Shown here piece after piece: positions 17,633-27,968 of a stretch of 64,000 nt of DNA. Origin of the DNA: Aliitabrizicola sp031408575 (GTDB lineage: Bacteria > Pseudomonadota > Alphaproteobacteria > Rhodobacterales > Rhodobacteraceae). How positions within the stretch are numbered: the first letter of the stretch is position 1; each line of letters starts with the position of its first letter. The notes under the pieces are model-generated. The model was not told the DNA's origin and searched no databases. It saw nothing but the letters and a program-made list of their open reading frames with translations. The position numbers were made by a program, and so were the translations under genes. The stretch is taken from assembly GCA_031408575.1 (NCBI GenBank), contig JANNWS010000090.1:5227-69226 (forward strand), written 5' to 3'.

Positions 17633-19081
17633 ATGGAGATTCGCGAGGCCCTGACCTTTGACGATGTGCTTCTGGTGCCGGCGGCCAGCAACGTGCTGCC
17701 ATCGGATGCCGATACGGCGACGTTCGTTACAAAATCCATCCGGATGAACATTCCGCTGCTGTCGTCAGCGATGGATACCGTCACCGAAGGCCGCATGGCG
17801 ATTGCGATGGCGCAGGCCGGGGGGATCGGCGTGATCCACCGCAATCTGGATATGGAAGCGCAAGCCAATGAGGTGCGCCGGGTCAAACGGTTCGAGTCAG
17901 GCATCGTCTATGCGCCGATCACGCTGACCCCCGATCAAACGCTGGCCGATGCCAAGGCATTGCAGGCGCGCTATAATGTAACCGGCTTTCCGGTGGTTGA
18001 CGCGGCGGGTCGGGTGCTGGGCATCGTGACCAACCGCGACATGCGCTTTGCCAGCGATGATCGCACGCCGGTCCGGGTGATGATGACTTCGGATAATCTG
18101 GCGATCCTGCACGAACCAGCCGACCGGGACGCCGCGATTTCGCTGATGAAAGCGCGGCGGATCGAAAAGCTGCTGGTCACTGATGGCAAGGGCAAGCTGA
18201 CGGGGTTGCTGACGTTGAAAGACACCGAAACCGCCGTTCTGAACCCGCAGGCCTGCAAGGATGAACTGGGCCGCCTGCGCGTGGCCGCGGCCTCGACCGT
18301 GGGGGATGCCGGGTTCGAGCGCTCAAAGGCGTTGATCGAGGCCGGGGTGGATATGGTGGTGATCGACACCGCACACGGCCATTCTGAAGGCGTCGCCCGT
18401 GCTGTGGAACGCATCAAGGCGCTGTCGAATGCGGTGCAGGTGGTGGCCGGCAACGTGGCAACCGCCGAGGCAACGCGTGCCCTTATCGGGTCGGGCGCTG
18501 ATGCGGTGAAGGTCGGCATCGGACCGGGGTCGATCTGCACGACGCGGATCGTGGCGGGCGTGGGCGTGCCGCAACTGACCGCGATCATGGATGCGGCCGG
18601 GGCGGCGGGCGGCATTCCGGTGATTGCCGATGGCGGGATCAAGTATTCCGGCGATTTTGCCAAGGCGATTGCGGCGGGGGCATCCTGTGCGATGGTCGGA
18701 TCGGCCATCGCAGGAACCGATGAAAGTCCGGGCGAAGTCATTCTGTATCAGGGCCGCAGTTTCAAAAGCTATCGGGGCATGGGGTCTTTGGGGGCGATGG
18801 CGCGCGGGTCGGCCGACCGGTATTTTCAGAAAGACGCGGCCAGTGACAAGCTGGTGCCGGAAGGGATCGAAGGGCAGGTTCCCTACAAGGGATCGGCGGC
18901 GGCGGTCATCCATCAGCTTGTGGGCGGTTTGCGGGCCGCCATGGGTTATACCGGCAACCGGACTATCGCCGAGATGCAGACGCGCTGTCAGTTTGTGCGG
19001 ATCACCGGGGCGGGTCTTAAGGAAAGCCATGTGCATGATGTGCAGATCACGCGGGAAAGCCCGAACTACCGGGTGATGTGA
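17633..19081 (+). CDS. guaB: IMP dehydrogenase
   Basis: Catalyses NAD-dependent oxidation of IMP to XMP, the committed step of guanine nucleotide synthesis. The catalytic loop GPGSICTTR places the active Cys at 302; two CBS domains occupy about residues 95-205; the C-terminal flap is RGMGSLGAM. Length 482 matches the family. The start is supported by GGAGG 5 bases upstream; the frame is open far upstream but that extension is not conserved. Confidence 0.96.
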   Translation: MEIREALTFDDVLLVPAASNVLPSDADTATFVTKSIRMNIPLLSSAMDTVTEGRMAIAMAQAGGIGVIHRNLDMEAQANEVRRVKRFESGIVYAPITLTPDQTLADAKALQARYNVTGFPVVDAAGRVLGIVTNRDMRFASDDRTPVRVMMTSDNLAILHEPADRDAAISLMKARRIEKLLVTDGKGKLTGLLTLKDTETAVLNPQACKDELGRLRVAAASTVGDAGFERSKALIEAGVDMVVIDTAHGHSEGVARAVERIKALSNAVQVVAGNVATAEATRALIGSGADAVKVGIGPGSICTTRIVAGVGVPQLTAIMDAAGAAGGIPVIADGGIKYSGDFAKAIAAGASCAMVGSAIAGTDESPGEVILYQGRSFKSYRGMGSLGAMARGSADRYFQKDAASDKLVPEGIEGQVPYKGSAAAVIHQLVGGLRAAMGYTGNRTIAEMQTRCQFVRITGAGLKESHVHDVQITRESPNYRVM

Positions 19082-19226
19082 TGGCGTTGGTCGGGCGACC
19101 GGACCGGCTTCGTCCCGATGCACCATGGGGCAGAATTCCGGGTCTTTCCGATTGTTCAAACTTAGATTATGCATGCTGTATAAATATTTGCGGAGCTCTG
19201 CTAACGTTATGCATTAGGAGTGCAGA

Positions 19227-20390
19227 TTGACGCCCGCAGCCCGCCTGTCAGCGGCCATTTCCATCCTTGACCGGGTGCTTGCCGGCACTCCGGCAGAGCA
19301 GGCGCTGACCAATTGGGGCCGTGGCAGCCGCTTTGCCGGATCGGGCGACCGGGCGGCGGTGCGTGATCTGGTGTTCGACGCACTGCGCTGTCGCCGGTCT
19401 TTCGCGGTTTTGGGCGGCAGCGAAACCGGGCGCGGGATGATCCTTGGCGGCCTGCGCGCGGCGGGCGCGGATGTCGACGCGCTGTTCAGCGGCGACGGGC
19501 ATGCTCCCGCCCCGCTGGCCGCAACGGAGCGGACATTGCCCGATACCCCCGAAGAGCTTGTGCGTCTGGATTGCCCCGATTGGTTGGCCCCGGCGCTGCG
19601 CGACAGTCTTGGGCCGGATTTTGCACCGGTGATGGCGGTACTGCGCCACCGCGCACCGCTGTTCCTGCGGGTCAATCTGGCGCGGATGACACGGGATGAT
19701 GCACGCGCCTTGCTGTTGGCGCAAGGGATTGCGACCCGCCCCCACGATCTCGCTAGGAGCGCATTGGAGGTTATTGAAAACCCGCGCAAAGTTCAGGCAT
19801 CCGCGGCCTATGCCGCTGGCCTGGTAGAGGTGCAGGATGCCGCCTCGCAGGCTGTGGTGGAGGCGTTGCCGCTGGCGGCTGGCGACCGTGTGCTGGATTA
19901 TTGCGCGGGCGGAGGGGGCAAGGTTCTGGCGATGGCGGCGCGCATGTCTTTGGCATTGTACGCACATGACGCCGATCCCCGCCGGATGACCGATCTGCCC
20001 GCGCGGGCGGCGCGCGCTGGTGTGCAGGTGCGTATGCTGGACAGCCCCAAAGTGGACCGGACCGCTCCGTTCCAGTTGGTGCTTGCCGATGTTCCCTGTT
20101 CGGGATCTGGCAGTTGGCGGCGCGCGCCCGAGGCGAAATGGGCGCTGACAGCGGCGCGATTGGACACGCTGGCAAACACCCAGGCGGCGATTCTGGACCG
20201 CGTTGCAGGTCTGGTCGCGCCGGATGGGCATCTGGCCTATGTAACCTGCTCGATGCTGGACGTTGAAAATTCCGATCAAATTGACCGCTTTCTGCGCCGC
20301 ACACCCGCATGGCGCTGCATCGAGCAACACCGTTTTACGCCGCTTGACGGCGGCGATGGCTTTTTTCTGGCTGTATTGACGCGAATCTGA
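19227..20390 (+). CDS. RsmB/Nop-family RNA cytosine methyltransferase
   Basis: A SAM-dependent RNA m5C methyltransferase, probably acting on 16S rRNA. The SAM-binding motif is LDYCAGGGGK (223-232), and the two catalytic cysteines are C291 in DVPCSGSG and C341 in YVTCSM. The N-terminal NusB-like part is short and degenerate. A TTG start is used: AGGAG lies 6 bases before it and no better start exists. It follows guaB after an AT-rich 145-base gap likely to hold its promoter. Target base not determinable here. Confidence 0.9.
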   Translation: MTPAARLSAAISILDRVLAGTPAEQALTNWGRGSRFAGSGDRAAVRDLVFDALRCRRSFAVLGGSETGRGMILGGLRAAGADVDALFSGDGHAPAPLAATERTLPDTPEELVRLDCPDWLAPALRDSLGPDFAPVMAVLRHRAPLFLRVNLARMTRDDARALLLAQGIATRPHDLARSALEVIENPRKVQASAAYAAGLVEVQDAASQAVVEALPLAAGDRVLDYCAGGGGKVLAMAARMSLALYAHDADPRRMTDLPARAARAGVQVRMLDSPKVDRTAPFQLVLADVPCSGSGSWRRAPEAKWALTAARLDTLANTQAAILDRVAGLVAPDGHLAYVTCSMLDVENSDQIDRFLRRTPAWRCIEQHRFTPLDGGDGFFLAVLTRI

Positions 20391-20488
20391 GAAGCCCGCG
20401 CATCCTGTGGTTGTGCCGGCGATGATTAAGCATGGTTTAACTCTTTTCACCGCCAATGGGCGTCATCGAATCCTGAGGAGGGACGGCA

Positions 20489-22813
20489 TTGGCCAGAACT
20501 GCATCGTTGTCGGTCGACCTGTCCGGTGCGGTGCGCGGCGTGGCACCGCGGGCCTGGGTGCTGGTGGGGGCGGCGGTGGTGCTGGGCATCGGCTCTGTCA
20601 CGCTGCCAGACGCACGCATGCGGCTGCTTGCCGCGACAGCCGGCCTCACGCTGTGCTGTCTTGCGTTTGTCATCCGCCTGATCGCCGGTTGGCATCGGCG
20701 CGCCCTTCGCTTGCAGCAGGATCAGATCACCGCACTGTTGGAAGACGATGCTGCGCCTTGTTTCACCACCGATGCCGACGGCGAGATCGGCTATCGCAAC
20801 GCTGCGGCGGAAAAGCGGTTTTCGGCGCAGCATGGGCAGGCTCTTGCCGCAGCGCTTGGCGATCACTTTGTCAGCCCCGGCGCTGTGCTTTACCGCTTGC
20901 AAAGCCGGGCGGCGGCGCGGGGCGCCGCACGCGAGGATGTCGTCACGCGGCGCGGCCATACGCGGCTGTCGGTTCACCGGGTGGGCGAGGCGCGGTTCCT
21001 GTGGCGTCTGGAAGAGATGCTGGAACGCGCCACCCCCGGTCGTGGGGCCGAAACCCTTAGCCTGCCGATGCTGGTGTCAAACAAGACAGGCGTCGTGCTG
21101 TTCATGAACGAGGCGATGCGGCGGCTTCTGGGCGGCCGGCCGCGACGGCTGGACCGGATCTTTCTGAACCCCGTTTTGCGTTCGGGTGAGGAAACGCTTG
21201 TTACCACGCTTGATGGGCAGGTGCGTGCGATCCTGGCCGAAGTGGAAGGTGCGGGCGAGCGGCGCGAGCTTTACCTGCTGCCGCTGGCGGACAGGCCTGC
21301 GGAAACATCGATTCAGGCGGATTTCGACCATCTGCCGGTGGCGCTGATCATGCTGGAGGGCGATGGCAGCGTGAGTGCTGCAAACATCGCGGCGCGCGAG
21401 TTGCTGCATCTGCCCGAAGGGGCCGCGCTGCGATTGCCGGATCTGCTGGAGGGTCTGGGCCGGTCTGTCACCGACTGGATCGGTGATGTCCTGTCGGAAC
21501 GCATGCCCGGCGGCACAGAGGTGTTGCGCGTGCGTCATGCCGAAGCGGAAACCTTCGTGCAGGTTACGCTGCGCCGGATTGTCGAGGCGGGCCGTCTGCG
21601 TGTGCTGGCGGTGCTGGATGATGCGACCGCGCTCAAGACACTTGAAGCCCAGTTCGCCCAAAGCCAGAAGATGCAGGCCATCGGCCAGCTTGCGGGCGGC
21701 ATCGCGCATGATTTCAACAACCTGCTGACCGCGATTTCGGGCCATTGCGACTTGCTGCTGTTGCGCCATGACACCGAGGGGCCCGAATATGCCGATCTGG
21801 TGCAGATTCATCAGAACGCGAACCGGGCAGCAAGCCTGGTCGGGCAGTTGCTCGCGTTTTCGCGCAAACAGACGCTGCGGCCGCAATACGTTGATCTTTA
21901 CGACGTGTTGTCGGACCTGACGCATCTGTTGAACCGCCTGATGGGCGAGCGGACGAGGCTGGAGCTGCGCCATGCCCCTGGCCTGCGGACAATCCGGGCT
22001 GACAAGCGCCAACTGGAACAGGTGCTGGTGAACCTTGTCGTCAATGCGCGCGATGCGATGCCCGAGGGTGGAACAATCGCGATCACCACAGAAAATGTGG
22101 CGCTGACAGAAGACTTGCGGCGGGACAGGGCGGTCGTGCCGCCGGGCGACTATGCGCTTATCCGTGTGACCGATACCGGCCATGGCATTCCGCCCGACCG
22201 CCTGCAGAAGATCTTCGAGCCGTTCTATACCACCAAACGGCCCGGCGAAGGGACCGGTCTGGGTCTGTCGACCGCCTATGGCATCGTGAAACAGAGCGGG
22301 GGCTTTATTTTCGTCGATTCGAAACCGGGCGAGGGGTCGACCTTTCTGCTGTATTTCCCGATCCATCTTACGCCCACCGTCGATATGGCTGTCGGCGAGG
22401 CGTTTGCCGCAGCACCCCCTGCGCCCCGCGCACTCGCCCGCCAGGGCGAAGGCGTGGTGCTGCTGGTCGAGGATGAGGCGCCGGTGCGCGCCTTTGCCTC
22501 GCGGGCGCTGCGCCTGCGAGGCTACACTGTGCTGGAAGCCGAGAATGCCGAAGACGCGCTGACCCTGCTGGAAGACCCGGCGGTTGTGGTTGACATCTTC
22601 GTGACCGATGTGGTGATGCCGGGCATGGATGGCCCAAGCTGGGTCCGCAAGGCGTTGGAAAGCCGGCCGGATGTGAAGGTCGTGTTTGTCTCCGGTTACG
22701 CCGAAGACAGCTTTGCCGATACCCAGGTCCGTATCGCGAATTCGGTCTTTCTGCCCAAACCGTTTTCACTCAACGACCTGACAGCGACTGTTCAGGGACA
22801 GTTGCTGCACTGA
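20489..22813 (+). CDS. cckA: CckA-type hybrid histidine kinase
   Basis: This sensor kinase/receiver hybrid heads the CckA-ChpT-CtrA phosphorelay of alphaproteobacteria. Two membrane helices lie at about 21-38 and 46-68, degenerate PAS domains at about 80-380, the H-box with phosphoacceptor H407 in LAGGIAHDFNN, an ATPase domain (DTGHGIP, GTGLGLSTAYG), and a C-terminal receiver with D707 in VTDVVMPGMDG. Length 774 is typical. The TTG start has AGGAGG 7 bases upstream. It is monocistronic. In Rhodobacterales this relay usually controls motility and gene-transfer-agent functions rather than division. Confidence 0.92.
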   Translation: MARTASLSVDLSGAVRGVAPRAWVLVGAAVVLGIGSVTLPDARMRLLAATAGLTLCCLAFVIRLIAGWHRRALRLQQDQITALLEDDAAPCFTTDADGEIGYRNAAAEKRFSAQHGQALAAALGDHFVSPGAVLYRLQSRAAARGAAREDVVTRRGHTRLSVHRVGEARFLWRLEEMLERATPGRGAETLSLPMLVSNKTGVVLFMNEAMRRLLGGRPRRLDRIFLNPVLRSGEETLVTTLDGQVRAILAEVEGAGERRELYLLPLADRPAETSIQADFDHLPVALIMLEGDGSVSAANIAARELLHLPEGAALRLPDLLEGLGRSVTDWIGDVLSERMPGGTEVLRVRHAEAETFVQVTLRRIVEAGRLRVLAVLDDATALKTLEAQFAQSQKMQAIGQLAGGIAHDFNNLLTAISGHCDLLLLRHDTEGPEYADLVQIHQNANRAASLVGQLLAFSRKQTLRPQYVDLYDVLSDLTHLLNRLMGERTRLELRHAPGLRTIRADKRQLEQVLVNLVVNARDAMPEGGTIAITTENVALTEDLRRDRAVVPPGDYALIRVTDTGHGIPPDRLQKIFEPFYTTKRPGEGTGLGLSTAYGIVKQSGGFIFVDSKPGEGSTFLLYFPIHLTPTVDMAVGEAFAAAPPAPRALARQGEGVVLLVEDEAPVRAFASRALRLRGYTVLEAENAEDALTLLEDPAVVVDIFVTDVVMPGMDGPSWVRKALESRPDVKVVFVSGYAEDSFADTQVRIANSVFLPKPFSLNDLTATVQGQLLH

Positions 22814-22937
22814 TCGGCATTGCGCCGGGTTGGCGGGGATGCGCGGAAGTGAGGGCGAATGCCACCGGGCAGCTATGCTTGCGCAACAAAACGCGGCCTG
22901 CCCCAACGGCCGATTTCAAAACCCGGTCGCATCCTGA

Positions 22938-23534
22938 TCACGCTTTGTCGAGCGTGGCGTAAAGTGCGAAATCTTCGGCCAGCGTCGCGGACAGAAGGGT
23001 GACGGTATCGGGTGCCAGATCAAGGCTCGCCTTGGGCGAGACGTTCAACTGCGGCAATACGATCTCGCATCCCAACCGGTCTTCAAGGAAATGGACAAAG
23101 GTGGTCAGGTCTTCATATCGAAACAGCCGGTCCACCCCTTCGCCCTGACGCGGGCGCAGAAAACGGCCCTGCGAACCCACGGCGGCAAACTCGGGCTGCG
23201 GATCACAGCAATAGGCCCGAACGAATTCATTAAAGCTGAGGCCTTGCGTGCTTTTCGCGGGGTCGGTCTGATCGTCGCGTTGGCGAAAACGATACCAACT
23301 GCCCAACCAGTCTCGCGGCTCGCGCATCAGGGCCACCGACGTAAAGCGATGACCGGACGCGGCGGTCAGGTACGGCCCAATGAACCGATGATAGCGATGC
23401 ACGCTGGTATGTTTCAGCACTGGCGGGCGCTGGATGGCCAGAGCGGACAACGATTCGAGTGCGGTCTCGATCGCGGTGGAACCGGTTTTGGGCGTGGCAA
23501 GGAACGCCAGCCGTTGTTCCCAGAAAACCAGCAT
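22938..23534 (-). CDS. Sulfotransferase-family protein
   Basis: A 198-residue cytoplasmic protein beginning MLVFWEQRLAFLATPKTGSTAIE; the TPKTGST loop matches the 5'-phosphosulfate-binding loop of PAPS-dependent sulfotransferases, and VALMREPRDWLGSWYRFR resembles the 3'-phosphate-binding segment. The start is chosen by AAGGA about 7 bases upstream; longer in-frame starts would run into the recA promoter region. Acceptor unknown. Convergent with cckA and divergent from recA. Confidence 0.8.
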   Translation of the reverse strand: MLVFWEQRLAFLATPKTGSTAIETALESLSALAIQRPPVLKHTSVHRYHRFIGPYLTAASGHRFTSVALMREPRDWLGSWYRFRQRDDQTDPAKSTQGLSFNEFVRAYCCDPQPEFAAVGSQGRFLRPRQGEGVDRLFRYEDLTTFVHFLEDRLGCEIVLPQLNVSPKASLDLAPDTVTLLSATLAEDFALYATLDKA

Positions 23535-23653
23535 GAAAATTCCTTCAACTCTTCCGACCATTCGCGGCGGCTGTAAACTATCCCTTAACGCTTTCCTGAA
23601 AAAGCTGATTTTACGAAAATCTGCATTGATTTGTTCCTGCTTTGATCTCATAA

Positions 23654-23668
23654 GAACAAGACAAGAAC
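23654..23668. promoter_or_regulatory. LexA (SOS) box before recA
   Basis: GAACAAGACAAGAAC is an exact match to the alphaproteobacterial LexA consensus GAAC-N7-GAAC, 50 bases before the recA start. It indicates damage-induced, LexA-repressed expression. Confidence 0.85.
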
Positions 23669-23717
23669 ACGCTCAGCAATTGCCGCCTGACCCCGGCTGT
23701 GGAATAAGGATGATCAC

Positions 23718-24779
<1,062 letters not shown>

Positions 24780-24804
24780 CGTCCGGATACAAACGTGATC
24801 GAAG

Positions 24805-24840
24805 GGCCGGGGCGATGATCGCACCCGGCCTTTTTGTTTG
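24805..24840 (+). terminator. Rho-independent terminator of recA
   Basis: GGCCGGG (24805-24811) pairs with CCCGGCC (24824-24830), extended inside by GCGAT/ATCGC, and is followed at once by TTTTTGTTTG. A classical intrinsic terminator 25 bases after the recA stop. Confidence 0.92.
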
Positions 24841-24930
24841 TGACGCAGGGATAGTGGACAGCCCGCGGCGCGGGCGATAAACGGTATGCCACCGCTTCAT
24901 GCATCCGCCGCCAAGGGGGTCCGGGACCAT

Positions 24931-27585
24931 ATGCCGTCGCTGAACGATATCCGATCGACCTTCCTTGATTATTACGCACGCAACGGCCACCGGGTGGTGG
25001 AGTCAAGCCCGCTGGTGCCGCGCAACGACCCGACGCTGATGTTTGCCAATTCCGGCATGGTGCAGTTCAAGAACCTGTTTACCGGGGATGAGACGCGCGA
25101 CTATCTGCGGGCGACGACTTCGCAGAAATGCGTGCGGGCGGGCGGCAAGCACAATGATCTGGACAATGTCGGTTATACTGCGCGCCACCACACATTCTTC
25201 GAGATGCTGGGAAACTTCAGTTTTGGTGACTACTTCAAGACGGATGCGATCGCCTTTGCGTGGGAGTTGCTGACGAAGGATTTCGGCATCGCCAAGGACA
25301 AACTGCTGGTCACCGTCTACCACACCGACGACGAGGCGGCGGATATCTGGAAAAAGGTGGCCGGGCTGGGCGATGACCGGATCATCCGCATTCCGACCAA
25401 TGACAATTTCTGGATGATGGGGCCGACTGGCCCCTGCGGGCCGTGTACCGAGATATTCTATGACCACGGCGACAAGATCTGGGGCGGCCCCCCCGGCAGC
25501 GCGGACGAGAATGGCGACCGGTTCATCGAGATATGGAACCTCGTGTTCATGCAGTTCGAACAGTTCGCGGATGGCACGCGCACGCCGCTGCCCAAGCCCT
25601 CGATCGATACCGGCATGGGGCTGGAGCGGATCGGCGCGCTGTTGCAGGGCAAGCACGACAATTACGACACCGATATGATGCGCTCGCTGATCGAGGCGTC
25701 GGCAAATGCCACGAGCACTGATCCCGACGGCCCCGGCAAGACCCATCACCGGGTGATTGCGGACCATCTGCGGTCAACGTCTTTCCTGATTGCGGACGGC
25801 GTAATGCCGTCGAACGAGGGGCGCGGCTATGTGCTGCGCCGGATCATGCGGCGCGCGATGCGCCACGCACATCAACTGGGCGCGGCGGACCCGGTGATGT
25901 GGCGGCTGGTGCCGGCGCTGGTGCGGCAAATGGGGGCGGCCTACCCTGAGTTGGGCCGGGCGCAGGCGCTGATCGAAGAGACGCTGCGGCTGGAGGAGAC
26001 GCGGTTCAAGACCACGCTTGAGCGCGGCTTGCGGTTGCTGGATGATGAGGTGGCAAAGCTGTCCGAAGGCGGCGCGCTGCCCGGCGACGCCGCGTTCCGG
26101 CTTTATGACACCTATGGTTTCCCGCTGGATCTGACGCAGGACGCACTGCGCGAGCAGGGTCGGGCGGTGGATGTGGCAGGCTTTGACGCCGCAATGGCTG
26201 AACAAAAGGCCAAGGCGCGCGCCAGTTGGGCCGGGTCGGGCGAGACCAAGGATGCCGCGATCTGGTTCGATCTGGCAGAGCAGCATGGTGCCACCGAGTT
26301 TCTGGGCTATGACACCGAAATCGCCGAGGGGCAGGTTCTGGCGCTTGTGTCGGGCGGCGTGGCGGTTGATCGCGCCAAACTGGGTGACACGGTTCAGATC
26401 GTGGTCAATCAGACGCCGTTCTATGGCGAATCCGGCGGGCAGGTCGGTGATATCGGCCTGTTGAAAACCGAAACCGGTGCGGCACGCATCACCGACACCA
26501 AACGCTCGCAAGGGCTGATGCTGCATCTGGCCGAAGTGACGCTGGGCGAGATTGCGCCGGGGCAGGGCGCCACACTCAGCGTCGATCATGCCAATCGCGC
26601 GGGTATCCGGGCCAATCACTCGGCCACGCATCTGCTGAACGAGGCGCTGCGGCGCGCTTTGGGCGATCATGTGGCGCAGCGCGGGTCGCTGAACGCACCC
26701 GACCGGTTGCGCTTTGATTTCAGCCATAGCAAGGCGCTGACGCCAAATGAGCTGGCCACGGTCGAGGCCGAGGTGAACGCGCTGATCCGGCAGAACGGCG
26801 CAGTCGAGACACGGCTCATGTCGCCCGACGATGCGCGCGGGCTTGGGGCGCAGGCGCTTTTCGGTGAGAAGTACGGCGATGAGGTACGCGTCGTGTCGAT
26901 GGGCCGGCGCGACGGGTCTGGCAAGGGGACGGACCAGCAGACGTATTCGCTGGAACTGTGCGGCGGCACCCATGTGGCGCGGCTGGGTGAAATCGGGCTG
27001 TGCGTCATTCTGGGGGAGTCTGCGTCATCCTCCGGCGTGCGTCGGATCGAGGCGCTGACCGGTGAAGGGGCGATGGCCTATCTGGGCGATCAGGTAAAGC
27101 GTCTGGCCGAGGTGTCGGCGGTGCTGAAAGCGCAACCGGATGTGCTGCTGGACCGGGTGAAGGCGCTGGTTGACGACCGCCGCGCCTTGCAGAACGAAGT
27201 GGCGCAACTGCGCCGCGAGTTGGCGATGGGAACCAAAGCCGAGGGGCCGGAGGCCAGGGACATCGCCGGAGTGAAATTCGTGGCACAGGTTTTGTCGGGC
27301 GTCTCGGGCAAGGACTTGCCGGAGTTGATTGATGAGATGAAGGCGCGGATCGGGTCCGGCGCGGTGCTGCTGATTGCTGATACCGGAGGGCGCGCAGCAG
27401 TGGCGGCTGGCGTCACGGCAGACCTGACGGGGCGACTGTCGGCGGTCGATCTGGTAAAGGCGGCGGCGCAGCAATTGGGCGGTTCGGGCGGTGGTGGTAG
27501 GCCCGACATGGCACAGGCCGGCGGCACCGATGCCACGAATGCCGATGCGGCCATCAAGGCGGCAGAAGCCGTCATAGGAGCGTGA
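24931..27585 (+). CDS. alaS: Alanyl-tRNA synthetase
   Basis: Charges tRNA-Ala. The class II catalytic core fills about residues 1-440 (motif near RNDPTLMFANSGMVQFKN), the editing domain contains the zinc site HSATHLLNEALRR and the distal CGGTHVARLGEIG, and the C-terminal domain closes with the SGGGGRPDMAQAGG glycine-rich segment. The start at MPSLNDIRSTFLDYY fits the family; an ATG 45 bases upstream is rejected because it adds non-conserved residues. Length 884 is normal. Confidence 0.97.
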   Translation: MPSLNDIRSTFLDYYARNGHRVVESSPLVPRNDPTLMFANSGMVQFKNLFTGDETRDYLRATTSQKCVRAGGKHNDLDNVGYTARHHTFFEMLGNFSFGDYFKTDAIAFAWELLTKDFGIAKDKLLVTVYHTDDEAADIWKKVAGLGDDRIIRIPTNDNFWMMGPTGPCGPCTEIFYDHGDKIWGGPPGSADENGDRFIEIWNLVFMQFEQFADGTRTPLPKPSIDTGMGLERIGALLQGKHDNYDTDMMRSLIEASANATSTDPDGPGKTHHRVIADHLRSTSFLIADGVMPSNEGRGYVLRRIMRRAMRHAHQLGAADPVMWRLVPALVRQMGAAYPELGRAQALIEETLRLEETRFKTTLERGLRLLDDEVAKLSEGGALPGDAAFRLYDTYGFPLDLTQDALREQGRAVDVAGFDAAMAEQKAKARASWAGSGETKDAAIWFDLAEQHGATEFLGYDTEIAEGQVLALVSGGVAVDRAKLGDTVQIVVNQTPFYGESGGQVGDIGLLKTETGAARITDTKRSQGLMLHLAEVTLGEIAPGQGATLSVDHANRAGIRANHSATHLLNEALRRALGDHVAQRGSLNAPDRLRFDFSHSKALTPNELATVEAEVNALIRQNGAVETRLMSPDDARGLGAQALFGEKYGDEVRVVSMGRRDGSGKGTDQQTYSLELCGGTHVARLGEIGLCVILGESASSSGVRRIEALTGEGAMAYLGDQVKRLAEVSAVLKAQPDVLLDRVKALVDDRRALQNEVAQLRRELAMGTKAEGPEARDIAGVKFVAQVLSGVSGKDLPELIDEMKARIGSGAVLLIADTGGRAAVAAGVTADLTGRLSAVDLVKAAAQQLGGSGGGGRPDMAQAGGTDATNADAAIKAAEAVIGA

Positions 27586-27587
27586 CG

Positions 27588-27878
27588 ATGCCAACCGCGC
27601 TGTGGATCGCCCATGTCGAAGTGACCGACGCCGAAGCCTATGGCCGCTATGCCAAAGGCGCGACCGACGCCATCGCGGCGCATGGCGGAGTGTTCCTTGC
27701 GCGTGGCGGGCGGTATGTGCAGCTTGAAGGCAATGACCGTGCGCGCAATGTCGTGGCGCGGTTTGCGTCGCTGGCGGCGGCAGAGGACTGCTATCGCTCG
27801 GCCGAATATCAGGCGGCGCTCGCCCATGCGGCAGGGGCGGCGGTGCGCGATCTGGTGATTGTCGAAGAGGTCGGCTGA
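27588..27878 (+). CDS. DUF1330-family protein
   Basis: A 96-residue protein of the DUF1330 (dimeric alpha-beta barrel) family: ALWIAHVEVTDAEAYGRYAKGA at the N-terminus, HGGVFLARGG in the middle and RSAEYQAALAHAAGAAVRDLVIVE at the end, as in that family. Its start follows the alaS stop by 2 bases, with AGGAG 7 bases upstream, overlapping the end of alaS, so translation is probably coupled. Biochemical function unknown. Confidence 0.88.
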   Translation: MPTALWIAHVEVTDAEAYGRYAKGATDAIAAHGGVFLARGGRYVQLEGNDRARNVVARFASLAAAEDCYRSAEYQAALAHAAGAAVRDLVIVEEVG

Positions 27879-27918
27879 CGCAAAGCACACCTTGGCCCGA
27901 ACATATTTGACCAGAAAA

Positions 27919-27953
27919 GACAAAGGCCGCACTCAAAAAGTGTGGCCTTTGTC
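27919..27953 (-). terminator. Terminator between DUF1330 gene and typA
   Basis: A 15-base stem, GACAAAGGCCGCACT (27919-27933) with AGTGTGGCCTTTGTC (27939-27953), has one wobble pair and a 5-base loop. On the minus strand it is followed by TTTTCTGG, so it mainly ends typA; lying between convergent genes it may work both ways. The flank ATATTTGACCAGAAAAG resembles the tail of the intergenic element at 3304-3366. Confidence 0.85.
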
Positions 27954-27968
27954 ATTGAAAAATCAGGA